A stretch of 64,000 nt of DNA from positions 116,550 through 180,549 of the forward strand of contig DASPNJ010000026.1 of the NCBI GenBank assembly GCA_035626595.1. The letters are read 5' to 3'. Every line of letters starts with the position of its first letter. Position 1 is the first letter of the stretch. Shown in pieces: positions 57,760-64,000 of the stretch. The notes below the pieces were generated by a model. The model was not told where the DNA came from, did not search any database, and saw nothing but the letters and a program-made list of their open reading frames with translations. Both the position numbers and the translations under genes were made by a program. The stretch comes from JAQGMV01 sp035626595. GTDB taxonomy: Bacteria; Pseudomonadota; Gammaproteobacteria; Burkholderiales; SG8-41.

Positions 57760-58962
57760 CTACGGCAGAAATAGCTGAAGAAGATCGTTCAGGAAACGCC
57801 GCCCGAGCTCCGTTGGCTGGACGCGCTGGTGGTCGCGCGCGATGAGGCCGCGCCGCTCGGCTTCGTCCAACGCCTTGAGCGCCGCGGTAAGCGGAATACC
57901 GGCGCGCTCCTCGAAGAGCGTCAGCGCAAAACCGTCCGAAAGCCGCAGCGCGTTCATCATGAATTCGAAGGCGATCTCGCGCTCCGTGATCTCGCCGCCG
58001 GTTTGAATCGCGGCGCCGGCCGATGCCTTTTCCATGTACTCCCGGGGCTGCCGGAACCGCGCCTGCCGCGCCACGCGATCGGGAAACGAAAGCTTGCTGT
58101 GCGCGCCCGCCCCGATCCCGAGGTAATCGCCGAAGGTCCAGTAGTTGAGATTGTGGCGCGAGCGCCTGCCGTGCCTGGCGTACGCGGACGTCTCGTAATG
58201 CTCGTAACCTGCCGCTGATAACGTGGATTCGATCACCGCCTGCATCTCGGCCGCTGCGTCGTCGTCCGGGACGGTCGGTGGAAAGCGGTGGAAGTACGTG
58301 TTCGGCTCGATCGTGAGGTGATAGAGCGATAGGTGCGGCGGCGAGAACGCGAGCGCTCGCCGGAGGTCCGATCGCACATCGCCGAGCATCTGGCCCGGAA
58401 GCGCGTACATGAGATCGAGATTGAAGTTCTCGAAGTGAGCACGCGCGATCTCGATCGCGTGTTCGGCCTGCTTGTCGTCGTGAATCCGGCCCAGCGCTTT
58501 CAGGAAGCGCGGATCGAAGCTCTGGATTCCGATCGACAGGCGGTTCACGCCGGCCGCGCGATAGGCCGCGAAGCGCTCGGCCTCGAACGTGCCGGGGTTC
58601 GCCTCGAGCGTCACTTCGGCGTCGGTCGCGAGCGGCACGCGCGCGCGGACCGCCGACAACAGACGCTCGATCGCGGCGGCGCTCAGCAGGCTCGGCGTAC
58701 CGCCGCCGAAGAAAATCGTATAAAACTTGCGGCCCCAGACGAGCGGCAGCGCCGATTCGAGGTCGGCGATCAACGCGTCCACGTATGCGGCCTCGGGCAC
58801 GTCGCCCCGCGCTTCGTGCGAGTTGAAGTCGCAATAGGGGCACTTCCGCACGCACCACGGCACGTGGATGTACAGCGACAGCGGCGGCAGGATCCTGAAG
58901 CGCGGTCCGCCCGCGAGCGCGACTCCGACGGGCGCGACGCGCGAGATCGTCTGCTCGCTCAT
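57760..58962 (-). CDS. hemW: Radical SAM heme chaperone HemW
   Basis: HemW is a radical SAM protein that binds haem and inserts it into respiratory enzymes; it was long misannotated as a coproporphyrinogen oxidase. The 400 residues have the cluster motif Cys37-x3-Cys41-x2-Cys44 (PWCVRKCPYCDFNSHE) and lack the extra Cys of true HemN. FFGGGTPSLLSAAAIERLLS, EANPGTFEAERFAAYRAAGV, NRLSIGIQSFDPRFLKALGR and the C-terminal wHTH (LSDGFALTLFEERAG) are present. It overlaps rdgB by four bases. Confidence 0.94.
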   Translation of the reverse strand: MSEQTISRVAPVGVALAGGPRFRILPPLSLYIHVPWCVRKCPYCDFNSHEARGDVPEAAYVDALIADLESALPLVWGRKFYTIFFGGGTPSLLSAAAIERLLSAVRARVPLATDAEVTLEANPGTFEAERFAAYRAAGVNRLSIGIQSFDPRFLKALGRIHDDKQAEHAIEIARAHFENFNLDLMYALPGQMLGDVRSDLRRALAFSPPHLSLYHLTIEPNTYFHRFPPTVPDDDAAAEMQAVIESTLSAAGYEHYETSAYARHGRRSRHNLNYWTFGDYLGIGAGAHSKLSFPDRVARQARFRQPREYMEKASAGAAIQTGGEITEREIAFEFMMNALRLSDGFALTLFEERAGIPLTAALKALDEAERRGLIARDHQRVQPTELGRRFLNDLLQLFLP

Positions 58963-59570
58963 GCTGATTCGGCCGCGAGGCGCGAGACGAGCTCGCGGAG
59001 CGCCTGGCCGCGGTGGCTCAGGCGATTCTTGGCGGCCGGATCGAGCTCCGCGGCCGTGCGGCCGAGAGCCGGCAGATGGAAATACGGGTCGTAGCCGAAG
59101 CCGTTCGCCCCGCGCGGGGTGTCGATCACCTCGCCGTGCCAGCGGCCCTCTGCGATCAGCGGCTCGGGGTCCTCCGCATGGCGCACGAGCACGATGACGC
59201 AGTAGTAATGGGCGCCGCGCTGAGTCCTGTCTGCGAGTGCGGCGACGAGTTTGCGGTTGTTCGCCTCGTCCTGTGCGTCGCGCGTCAGTGCCGCCGCGTC
59301 GGAGGCGTAACGCGCCGAGTGCACACCCGGTTCACCGCCCAGCGCCGCGACGCAGATGCCCGAGTCGTCGGCGAACGCGGGCATACGCGCCGCGCAGCTC
59401 GCGTGCCGCGCCTTCGCGAGCGCGTTTTCGACGAACGTGGCGTGCGGCTCTTCGGCCTCGGCGATCCCGAGCTCCGACTGCGGGACGATCTCGTAGCCGA
59501 GCGGCTCGAGCATCTGCCGGAACTCGCGCAGCTTGCCCGGATTGCCGCTCGCCGCGACCAGCTTTCTCAA
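58959..59570 (-). CDS. rdgB: XTP/dITP diphosphatase RdgB
   Basis: RdgB hydrolyses non-canonical purine nucleoside triphosphates and so keeps dITP and XTP out of DNA. The 203 residues have the family start KLVAASGNPGKLREFRQML, ADDSGICVAALGGEPGVHSA and the substrate loop GANGFGYDPYFHLPALGRTA. The end NRLSHRGQALRELV is also typical. It overlaps both rph and hemW by four bases, a three-gene translationally coupled set. Confidence 0.95.
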   Translation of the reverse strand: MRKLVAASGNPGKLREFRQMLEPLGYEIVPQSELGIAEAEEPHATFVENALAKARHASCAARMPAFADDSGICVAALGGEPGVHSARYASDAAALTRDAQDEANNRKLVAALADRTQRGAHYYCVIVLVRHAEDPEPLIAEGRWHGEVIDTPRGANGFGYDPYFHLPALGRTAAELDPAAKNRLSHRGQALRELVSRLAAESA

Positions 59571-60283
59571 AGCTGGAGCGCGGCCTTCTGAGCGCTCACG
59601 AGCTCGCGGATGCCTTTGTCGGCAAGCGCGATCATCGTGTCGAGCTGAGCGCGCGAGAACGGCTCGCCTTCGGCGGTACCCTGCAGCTCCACGAGTCCGC
59701 CGCTGCCGGTCATGACGACGTTCATGTCCGTGCCGCAGCCGGCGTCCTCGGCGTAATCGAGATCGAGGACCGGCACGCCCTCGTAGATGCCGACGGACAC
59801 TGCAGCGATGAAATCGCGCACGGGCGAGCGGGCGAGCATGCGCTTGCCGCGAAGGAATTCCACGGCGTCGTGCAGCGCCACGAAAGCGCCGGTGATGCTC
59901 GCCGTGCGCGTGCCGCCGTCCGCCTGCAGCACGTCGCAGTCGAGATGAATGGTGCGCTCGCCGAGCTCACGCAGATCGACGACTGCGCGCAGCGCGCGCC
60001 CGATCAGGCGCTGGATCTCCTGCGTGCGTCCGGACTGCTTGCCGCGAGCGGCCTCACGATCCATGCGTGTGTTGGTCGAGCGCGGCAGCATCCCGTACTC
60101 GGCGGTCACCCAGCCCTGTGCGGTACCTTTGAGGTGCGGCGGCTGCCGCTCGATCACGCTCGCGGTGCAGATGACGCGCGTTTCGCCGAACTCGACGAGC
60201 ACGGAGCCTTCCGCGTGCCGCGTGTACGCGCGTGTGATGCGCACAGGGCGCAATTCGTCCGGGTTTCGTCCGCTGGGTCGCAT
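59567..60283 (-). CDS. rph: Ribonuclease PH
   Basis: RNase PH trims tRNA 3' ends by phosphorolysis. The 238 residues start MRPSGRNPDELRPVRITRAY. They contain the phosphate and RNA-binding segments GTAQGWVTAEYGMLPRSTNT, GRTQEIQRLIGRALRAVVDL, DCDVLQADGGTRTASITGAF and LDLDYAEDAGCGTDMNVVMT. It is complete, unlike the frameshifted copy in E. coli K-12. It is divergent from yicC with 24 bases between. Confidence 0.96.
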   Translation of the reverse strand: MRPSGRNPDELRPVRITRAYTRHAEGSVLVEFGETRVICTASVIERQPPHLKGTAQGWVTAEYGMLPRSTNTRMDREAARGKQSGRTQEIQRLIGRALRAVVDLRELGERTIHLDCDVLQADGGTRTASITGAFVALHDAVEFLRGKRMLARSPVRDFIAAVSVGIYEGVPVLDLDYAEDAGCGTDMNVVMTGSGGLVELQGTAEGEPFSRAQLDTMIALADKGIRELVSAQKAALQL

Positions 60284-60307
60284 GGGAATCTTGCTATGCT
60301 ATCGCAA

Positions 60308-61171
60308 ATGATCTACAGCATGACCGGTTACGCCGTCGCCGCGCGCGAGCTCGAAAGCGCGGTGCTCAATCTGGAGCTGCGCTCCGTCAACCACCGCTAT
60401 CTCGACATTCAGTTCCGTCTGCCGGACGAGCTGCGCGCGATCGAGCCGTCGCTGCGCGAAACGCTCACCGCGCGGCTCAACCGCGGAAAGGTCGAGTGCC
60501 GCATTTCGTACACGCAGCTTCCGGGCCGCAAGAGCGTCGAGCTCGATCCGGACGTTCTCAAGCAGGTCATCGCGCTCGATGCGCGCGTGCGCGCAGCACT
60601 GCCGCAGGCGCAACCCCTGAGCGCCTCGGACCTGCTGCGCTGGCCGGGCATGCTCGGGTCGGACACCGTAGACGTCGAAGAGTTGCGCGCGCTGTGCCGC
60701 GCGCTCCTGGAGGAGGTGCTTGACGAATTCACGGTCTCCCGCGGCCGCGAAGGCGAAAAGCTCAAGGCGATGCTGCTCGACCGCGCGGCCACCGTCGAGG
60801 CGCGCGTCGCCGAAGTCGCGCCCCGCATGCCCCAGGTGATCGCCGGTTTCCAGGAGAAGCTTGCAACCCGGCTGAAGGAGGCGCTGTCCAATGCCGACGA
60901 CGAGCGCATCCGGCAGGAAGTCGCGCTGTTCGCCAATAAGATCGACGTGGACGAAGAGCTGACCCGGCTCGCCACCCACGTCGCGGAGCTCCGGCGCATC
61001 CTGGACACGGGCGGCGCAGTGGGCAAACGGCTGGATTTCCTGATGCAGGAGCTCAATCGCGAGGCGAATACGTTAGGCTCCAAAGCCGCCGATATCGCGA
61101 TCACGCAGGTGTCGATGGAGCTGAAGCTCCTGATAGAGCAGATGCGCGAACAGATACAGAACATCGAATGA
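60308..61171 (+). CDS. yicC: YicC-family endoribonuclease
   Basis: YicC proteins are metal-dependent endoribonucleases linked to small RNA turnover and stationary-phase fitness. The 287 residues start MIYSMTGYAVAARELESAVL; the longer frame upstream is antisense to rph. Typical segments are LELRSVNHRYLDIQFRLPDE, RGKVECRISYTQ, and the C-terminal IDVDEELTRLATHVAELRRI and KRLDFLMQELNREANTLGSK. A TATGCT box lies about 14 bases before the ATG. gmk follows with a four-base overlap. Confidence 0.94.
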   Translation: MIYSMTGYAVAARELESAVLNLELRSVNHRYLDIQFRLPDELRAIEPSLRETLTARLNRGKVECRISYTQLPGRKSVELDPDVLKQVIALDARVRAALPQAQPLSASDLLRWPGMLGSDTVDVEELRALCRALLEEVLDEFTVSRGREGEKLKAMLLDRAATVEARVAEVAPRMPQVIAGFQEKLATRLKEALSNADDERIRQEVALFANKIDVDEELTRLATHVAELRRILDTGGAVGKRLDFLMQELNREANTLGSKAADIAITQVSMELKLLIEQMREQIQNIE

Positions 61172-61791
61172 GCGGTTGTTTGTTCATCGTGAGCGCCCCT
61201 TCGGGCGCCGGGAAGACGACGCTGGTCAGCGGACTGATCGCCGCCGACCCGCTCGTGCGCAAATCCGTTTCGTATACGACCCGCAAAGCACGGCCCGGCG
61301 AAGAAACGGGGCGCGATTACCACTTCATCAGCCAGGACGCGTTCGAGCGGATGCGTGCCGAAGGCGAGTTCCTCGAAACGGCGCTGGTGCACGGCAACCT
61401 CTATGGGACGTCGCGCCGCGCGGTGGAAAGCGAAACCGCGAACGGCTACGACGTGCTGCTGGAAATCGACTGGCAGGGCGCCGCGCAGATCCGCAAGCTC
61501 CAGCCCGATGCGGTCGCCATATTCATTCTGCCGCCCTCGATCGAGGCGCTCGAGAAGCGGCTGCGGGGACGCGGACAGGACAGCGCGGAGACCATCGCCC
61601 GCCGCGTTGCCGCAGCTCGGGGGGAGATTTCACATGTCGGTGAGTTCCACTATGTTATTATCAACGACGAGTTCAACCGGGCGGCGCAGGATCTGATCAG
61701 CATCATTCGGGCCGAACGCCTCAGGCTCCCCCGCCAGCTTGCCCGCCACACCGATCTGATCAACCAAGTGCTGGGCCGCGAGCCCGAGTAG
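61168..61791 (+). CDS. gmk: Guanylate kinase Gmk
   Basis: Gmk phosphorylates GMP to GDP. The 207 residues have the P-loop SAPSGAGKTTL (Lys16). The GMP-binding part includes KSVSYTTRKARPGEETGRDY, GEFLETALVHGNLYGTSR and VLLEIDWQGAAQIRK, with FILPPSIEALEKRLRGRGQD in the lid. It begins ATGAGC overlapping the yicC stop, and rpoZ follows, the usual gmk-rpoZ-spoT order. It supplies the GDP/GTP pool that SpoT uses. Confidence 0.96.
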   Translation: MSGCLFIVSAPSGAGKTTLVSGLIAADPLVRKSVSYTTRKARPGEETGRDYHFISQDAFERMRAEGEFLETALVHGNLYGTSRRAVESETANGYDVLLEIDWQGAAQIRKLQPDAVAIFILPPSIEALEKRLRGRGQDSAETIARRVAAARGEISHVGEFHYVIINDEFNRAAQDLISIIRAERLRLPRQLARHTDLINQVLGREPE

Positions 61792-61818
61792 CTCCGCGAC
61801 CCGCAATAGAGGAAACAC

Positions 61819-62025
61819 ATGGCACGCATCACTGTCGACGACTGCTTGAAGCAGATTCCGAACCGTTTCGAGATGTCGCTCGCCGCGACGTACCGCGCCC
61901 GCCAGATCACCAACGGCGCGCAGCCCATGATGGAAGGCAATCGCGACAAGGCAACGGTAATAGCGTTGCGCGAGCTGGCTGCGGGCAAATACGGCGAAGA
62001 GATTCTGAACAAGGCCCAGCCGTAG
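61819..62025 (+). CDS. rpoZ: RNA polymerase omega subunit RpoZ
   Basis: The omega subunit helps fold the beta' subunit and forms part of the ppGpp site 1 on RNA polymerase. The 68 residues MARITVDDCLKQIPNRFEMS, YRARQITNGAQPMMEGNRDK and ATVIALRELAAGKYG match the family. It starts after GAGGAAACAC, 27 bases downstream of gmk. spoT follows 16 bases on. Confidence 0.96.
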   Translation: MARITVDDCLKQIPNRFEMSLAATYRARQITNGAQPMMEGNRDKATVIALRELAAGKYGEEILNKAQP

Positions 62026-62041
62026 TCAGCTCCGGAGGTGT

Positions 62042-64000
62042 ATGCCCGAAGCGGATGTCCTGTTCAATGAGTGGGCCGGGTATCTAAAGCCGGAGGACAT
62101 CTCACAGCTCCAGTCCGCCTACACCTTCAGTAAGGCGGCGCACGAAGGGCAGTTTCGCAAGTCCGGCGAGCCGTACATCTCCCACCCGCTCGCCGTAGCC
62201 GACATCCTCGCGCAGTGGCACCTCGATCCGCAGGCCCTCACTGCGGCGCTGCTGCACGACGTGACCGAAGACACCGCGGTCACCAAGCACGAAATCTCGC
62301 GCAACTTCGGCAAGCCCGTCGCCGAGCTCGTCGACGGCGTCTCCAAGCTCGACCGGATCGAGTTCGAGACGCAGGAGAAAGCGCAGGCCGAAAACTTCCG
62401 CAAGATGCTGCTCGCGATGGCGCGCGACGTGCGCGTCATCCTGATCAAGCTCGCCGACCGGCTGCACAACATGCGCACGCTCGAGGCCGTCGAGCCGGTC
62501 AAGCGCCGCCGCATCGCGCGGGAGACGCTGGAGATCTACGCCCCGATCGCGAACCGCCTCGGTCTCAATCGCATCTACCAGGAGCTCGAGGACCTCGCGT
62601 TTCAGCACCTCTATCCCGACCGCTACCGCGTGCTCGCGAAAGCGGTCAAAGCCGCGCGCGGTAACCGCCGCGAAGTGGTCGGCAAAGTCGCGGATGCGCT
62701 CAAGAAGCGCCTCCACGACATGCATGTCGAGGCGCAGGTCCACGGGCGCGAAAAGCACCTGTATTCGATCTATCGCAAGATGCGCGAGAAGCACCTGTCG
62801 TTCGCACAGGTGCTCGACGTATTCGCCTTCCGCATCATCGTGAACGACTTCGCATCGTCCTACGTTGCGCTCGGCGCGCTGCACGGGCTCTACAAGCCGA
62901 TTCCCGGCAAGTTCAAGGACTACATCGCCATTCCCAAGGCGAACGGCTATCAGTCGCTGCACACCACGCTGTTCGGTCCGTTCGGCAGCCCGATCGAGAT
63001 CCAGATCCGCACGCGCGAGATGCACAAGATCGCCGAGGCCGGCGTCGCCTCGCACTGGCTGTACAAGAGCTCCGACACCTCGCTCTCCGAGCTCCAGCAG
63101 AAGACGCACCAGTGGCTCCAGAGCCTGATCGAGATGCAGTCCGAAGCGGGCGACTCGGTCGAGTTCCTCGAGCACCTCAAGGTCGACCTCTTCCCGGACG
63201 AGGTGTACGTCTTCACGCACAAGGGCCAGATCATGGCGCTGCCGCGCGGTGCGACCGCCGTCGACTTCGCCTACGCAGTGCACACCGATATCGGCAACCG
63301 CTGCGTCGCGGTCAAGATCAACCAGGAGCTGATGCCGCTCAGAACCGAGTTGAAAAATGGTGATCGCGTCGAGATCATCACCGCCTCGCACGCAAAGCCC
63401 AACCCGCTGTGGCTCAACTTCGTCGTCACCGCGAAGGCGCGATCGCACATCCGCCACTTCGTGAAGACGATGCATTTCCAGGAATCGGTGCAGCTCGGCG
63501 AACGGCTGCTCAACCAGGCCCTCGCCGGCTACCGCACGAGCCTCGCCGAAGTGAAAGAGCAGCAGTGGGCGCGGCTCATGAAGGAATCCAGCGCGAAATC
63601 GAAGCAGCACCTGTTCTCGGACATCGGGCTCGGTAAGCGGCTCTCGGCGGTGATCGCGCGGCAGCTCCTTTCGGCAGGCGCACAGCCGTCGCTGGAGACA
63701 CCCGGGCCCGGGACCGTCGTGATCCGGGGTTCCGAGGGCATGGCGGTGCAGTTCGCCAAATGCTGCACGCCGATACCGGGCGATCCCATCATCGGCATGA
63801 TCACCAAGGGCCACGGCATGGTGGTGCACACCCACGACTGCCCGGTGCTCGCCAAGATGCGGCTCGATCCCGAGAAGCTGCTCGATATCGAGTGGTCGCC
63901 CGAAACCAAGAAGCTGTTCGACGTGAGCATCAAGACCGTGGTCGCGAACCAGCGCGGCGTGCTGGCGAAAGTGGCGGCTTCGATTGCCGAGGCGGGATCG
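62042..64000 (+). CDS. spoT: Bifunctional (p)ppGpp synthetase/hydrolase SpoT (3' end cut by window edge)
   Basis: SpoT makes and degrades the stringent-response alarmone. 653 codons are visible from the ATG at 62042, which follows a strong GGAGGTG. The hydrolase domain is intact: His48 in ISHPLAVADIL and His72-Asp73 in LLHDVTEDT. The synthetase domain has GREKHLYSIYRKM, VFAFRIIVNDF and IAIPKANGYQSLHTTLFGPF. TGS (VYVFTHKGQIMALPRGATAV) and the conserved-Cys segment (FAKCCTPIPGDPIIG) follow. The ACT domain is starting at the edge (FDVSIKTVVANQRGVLAKV). The intact HD site argues for SpoT rather than RelA. Confidence 0.96.
   Translation, partial: MPEADVLFNEWAGYLKPEDISQLQSAYTFSKAAHEGQFRKSGEPYISHPLAVADILAQWHLDPQALTAALLHDVTEDTAVTKHEISRNFGKPVAELVDGVSKLDRIEFETQEKAQAENFRKMLLAMARDVRVILIKLADRLHNMRTLEAVEPVKRRRIARETLEIYAPIANRLGLNRIYQELEDLAFQHLYPDRYRVLAKAVKAARGNRREVVGKVADALKKRLHDMHVEAQVHGREKHLYSIYRKMREKHLSFAQVLDVFAFRIIVNDFASSYVALGALHGLYKPIPGKFKDYIAIPKANGYQSLHTTLFGPFGSPIEIQIRTREMHKIAEAGVASHWLYKSSDTSLSELQQKTHQWLQSLIEMQSEAGDSVEFLEHLKVDLFPDEVYVFTHKGQIMALPRGATAVDFAYAVHTDIGNRCVAVKINQELMPLRTELKNGDRVEIITASHAKPNPLWLNFVVTAKARSHIRHFVKTMHFQESVQLGERLLNQALAGYRTSLAEVKEQQWARLMKESSAKSKQHLFSDIGLGKRLSAVIARQLLSAGAQPSLETPGPGTVVIRGSEGMAVQFAKCCTPIPGDPIIGMITKGHGMVVHTHDCPVLAKMRLDPEKLLDIEWSPETKKLFDVSIKTVVANQRGVLAKVAASIAEAGS

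Noticed and set aside
62102..63835. 577-codon open frame on the minus strand opposite spoT
   Set aside because: It is the exact antisense of a well-conserved gene. Its translation is low in hydrophobic structure and rich in Arg/His/Asp repeats, typical of GC-rich antisense frames.
1..64000. CRISPR arrays, insertion sequences, prophage or integron features
   Set aside because: Read through for regular spaced repeats, transposase or integrase motifs and terminal repeats; none seen.

Overview
The window is a GC-rich chromosomal segment that reads as a betaproteobacterium, most likely an uncultured or poorly known relative of Burkholderiales/Nitrosomonadales. The support is gene order: mlaFEDCB-bolA-murA-hisGDCBHAFI on one strand, kdsD-kdsC-lptCAB-rpoN-hpf-ptsN-hprK-rapZ, rph/rdgB/hemW next to yicC-gmk-rpoZ-spoT, a Bug-family (TctC-like) binding protein, and the short form of HisG. 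There are no insertion sequences, phage genes, CRISPR arrays or rRNAs. The left edge cuts hisI and the right edge cuts spoT. No stretch longer than about 220 bases lacks a gene.

Layout. 1-6.45 kb: histidine operon on the minus strand, with tightly overlapping genes, a GTG start for hisC and a TTG start for hisF, and a REP-like palindrome between hisB and hisH. 6.56-7.37 kb: an orphan second MlaF-type ATPase on the plus strand, with Tyr in place of the H-loop His. 7.4-12.9 kb: murA, bolA/ibaG, a broken yadGH-type ABC exporter with two internal deletions, then mlaB, mlaC, mlaD, mlaE, mlaF (retrograde phospholipid transport); mlaA is absent here. 12.9-13.8 kb: a divergent epimerase-like SDR without its catalytic Lys.

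13.9-37.6 kb is the most interesting region, an MSHA-type type IV pilus locus. It opens with an ABC ATPase and a sigma-54 response regulator (GAFTGA present). The core machine follows: mshM, mshL secretin, mshN TPR, mshE with an N-terminal c-di-GMP-type domain, mshG, mshI, mshJ and a mshK-like protein. Next come two large PilX/GspK-like proteins and four oversized paralogous pseudopilins, one of them inverted. It closes with a membrane histidine kinase, an ABC-2 permease, a TPR-like protein and a type IV pilin gene behind a near-consensus sigma-54 promoter. The kinase/regulator pair and the ATPase/permease pair are each split across the two ends of the locus, and rpoN is also in this window. 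I infer that the kinase and regulator control the pilin promoter.

37.8-46 kb: Kdo biosynthesis (kdsD, kdsC), LPS export (lptC, lptA, lptB), rpoN, hpf, ptsN, hprK, rapZ and a stand-alone Lon N-terminal-domain protein. 46-50 kb (minus): a 5-formyl-THF cyclo-ligase with an unexplained C-terminal extension, mutY, an AsmA-family protein and a CBS-domain protein. 50.2 kb: tRNA-Gly(CCC) with a clear sigma-70 promoter, followed by the second copy of the REP-like palindrome. 50.5-56 kb: a secreted sorbosone/glucose-dehydrogenase-like beta-propeller, a TonB-dependent receptor, thiS, a Bug-family binding protein and thiG. 56-64 kb: an SPFH/prohibitin protein, trmB, then hemW, rdgB and rph on the minus strand, and yicC, gmk, rpoZ, spoT on the plus strand.
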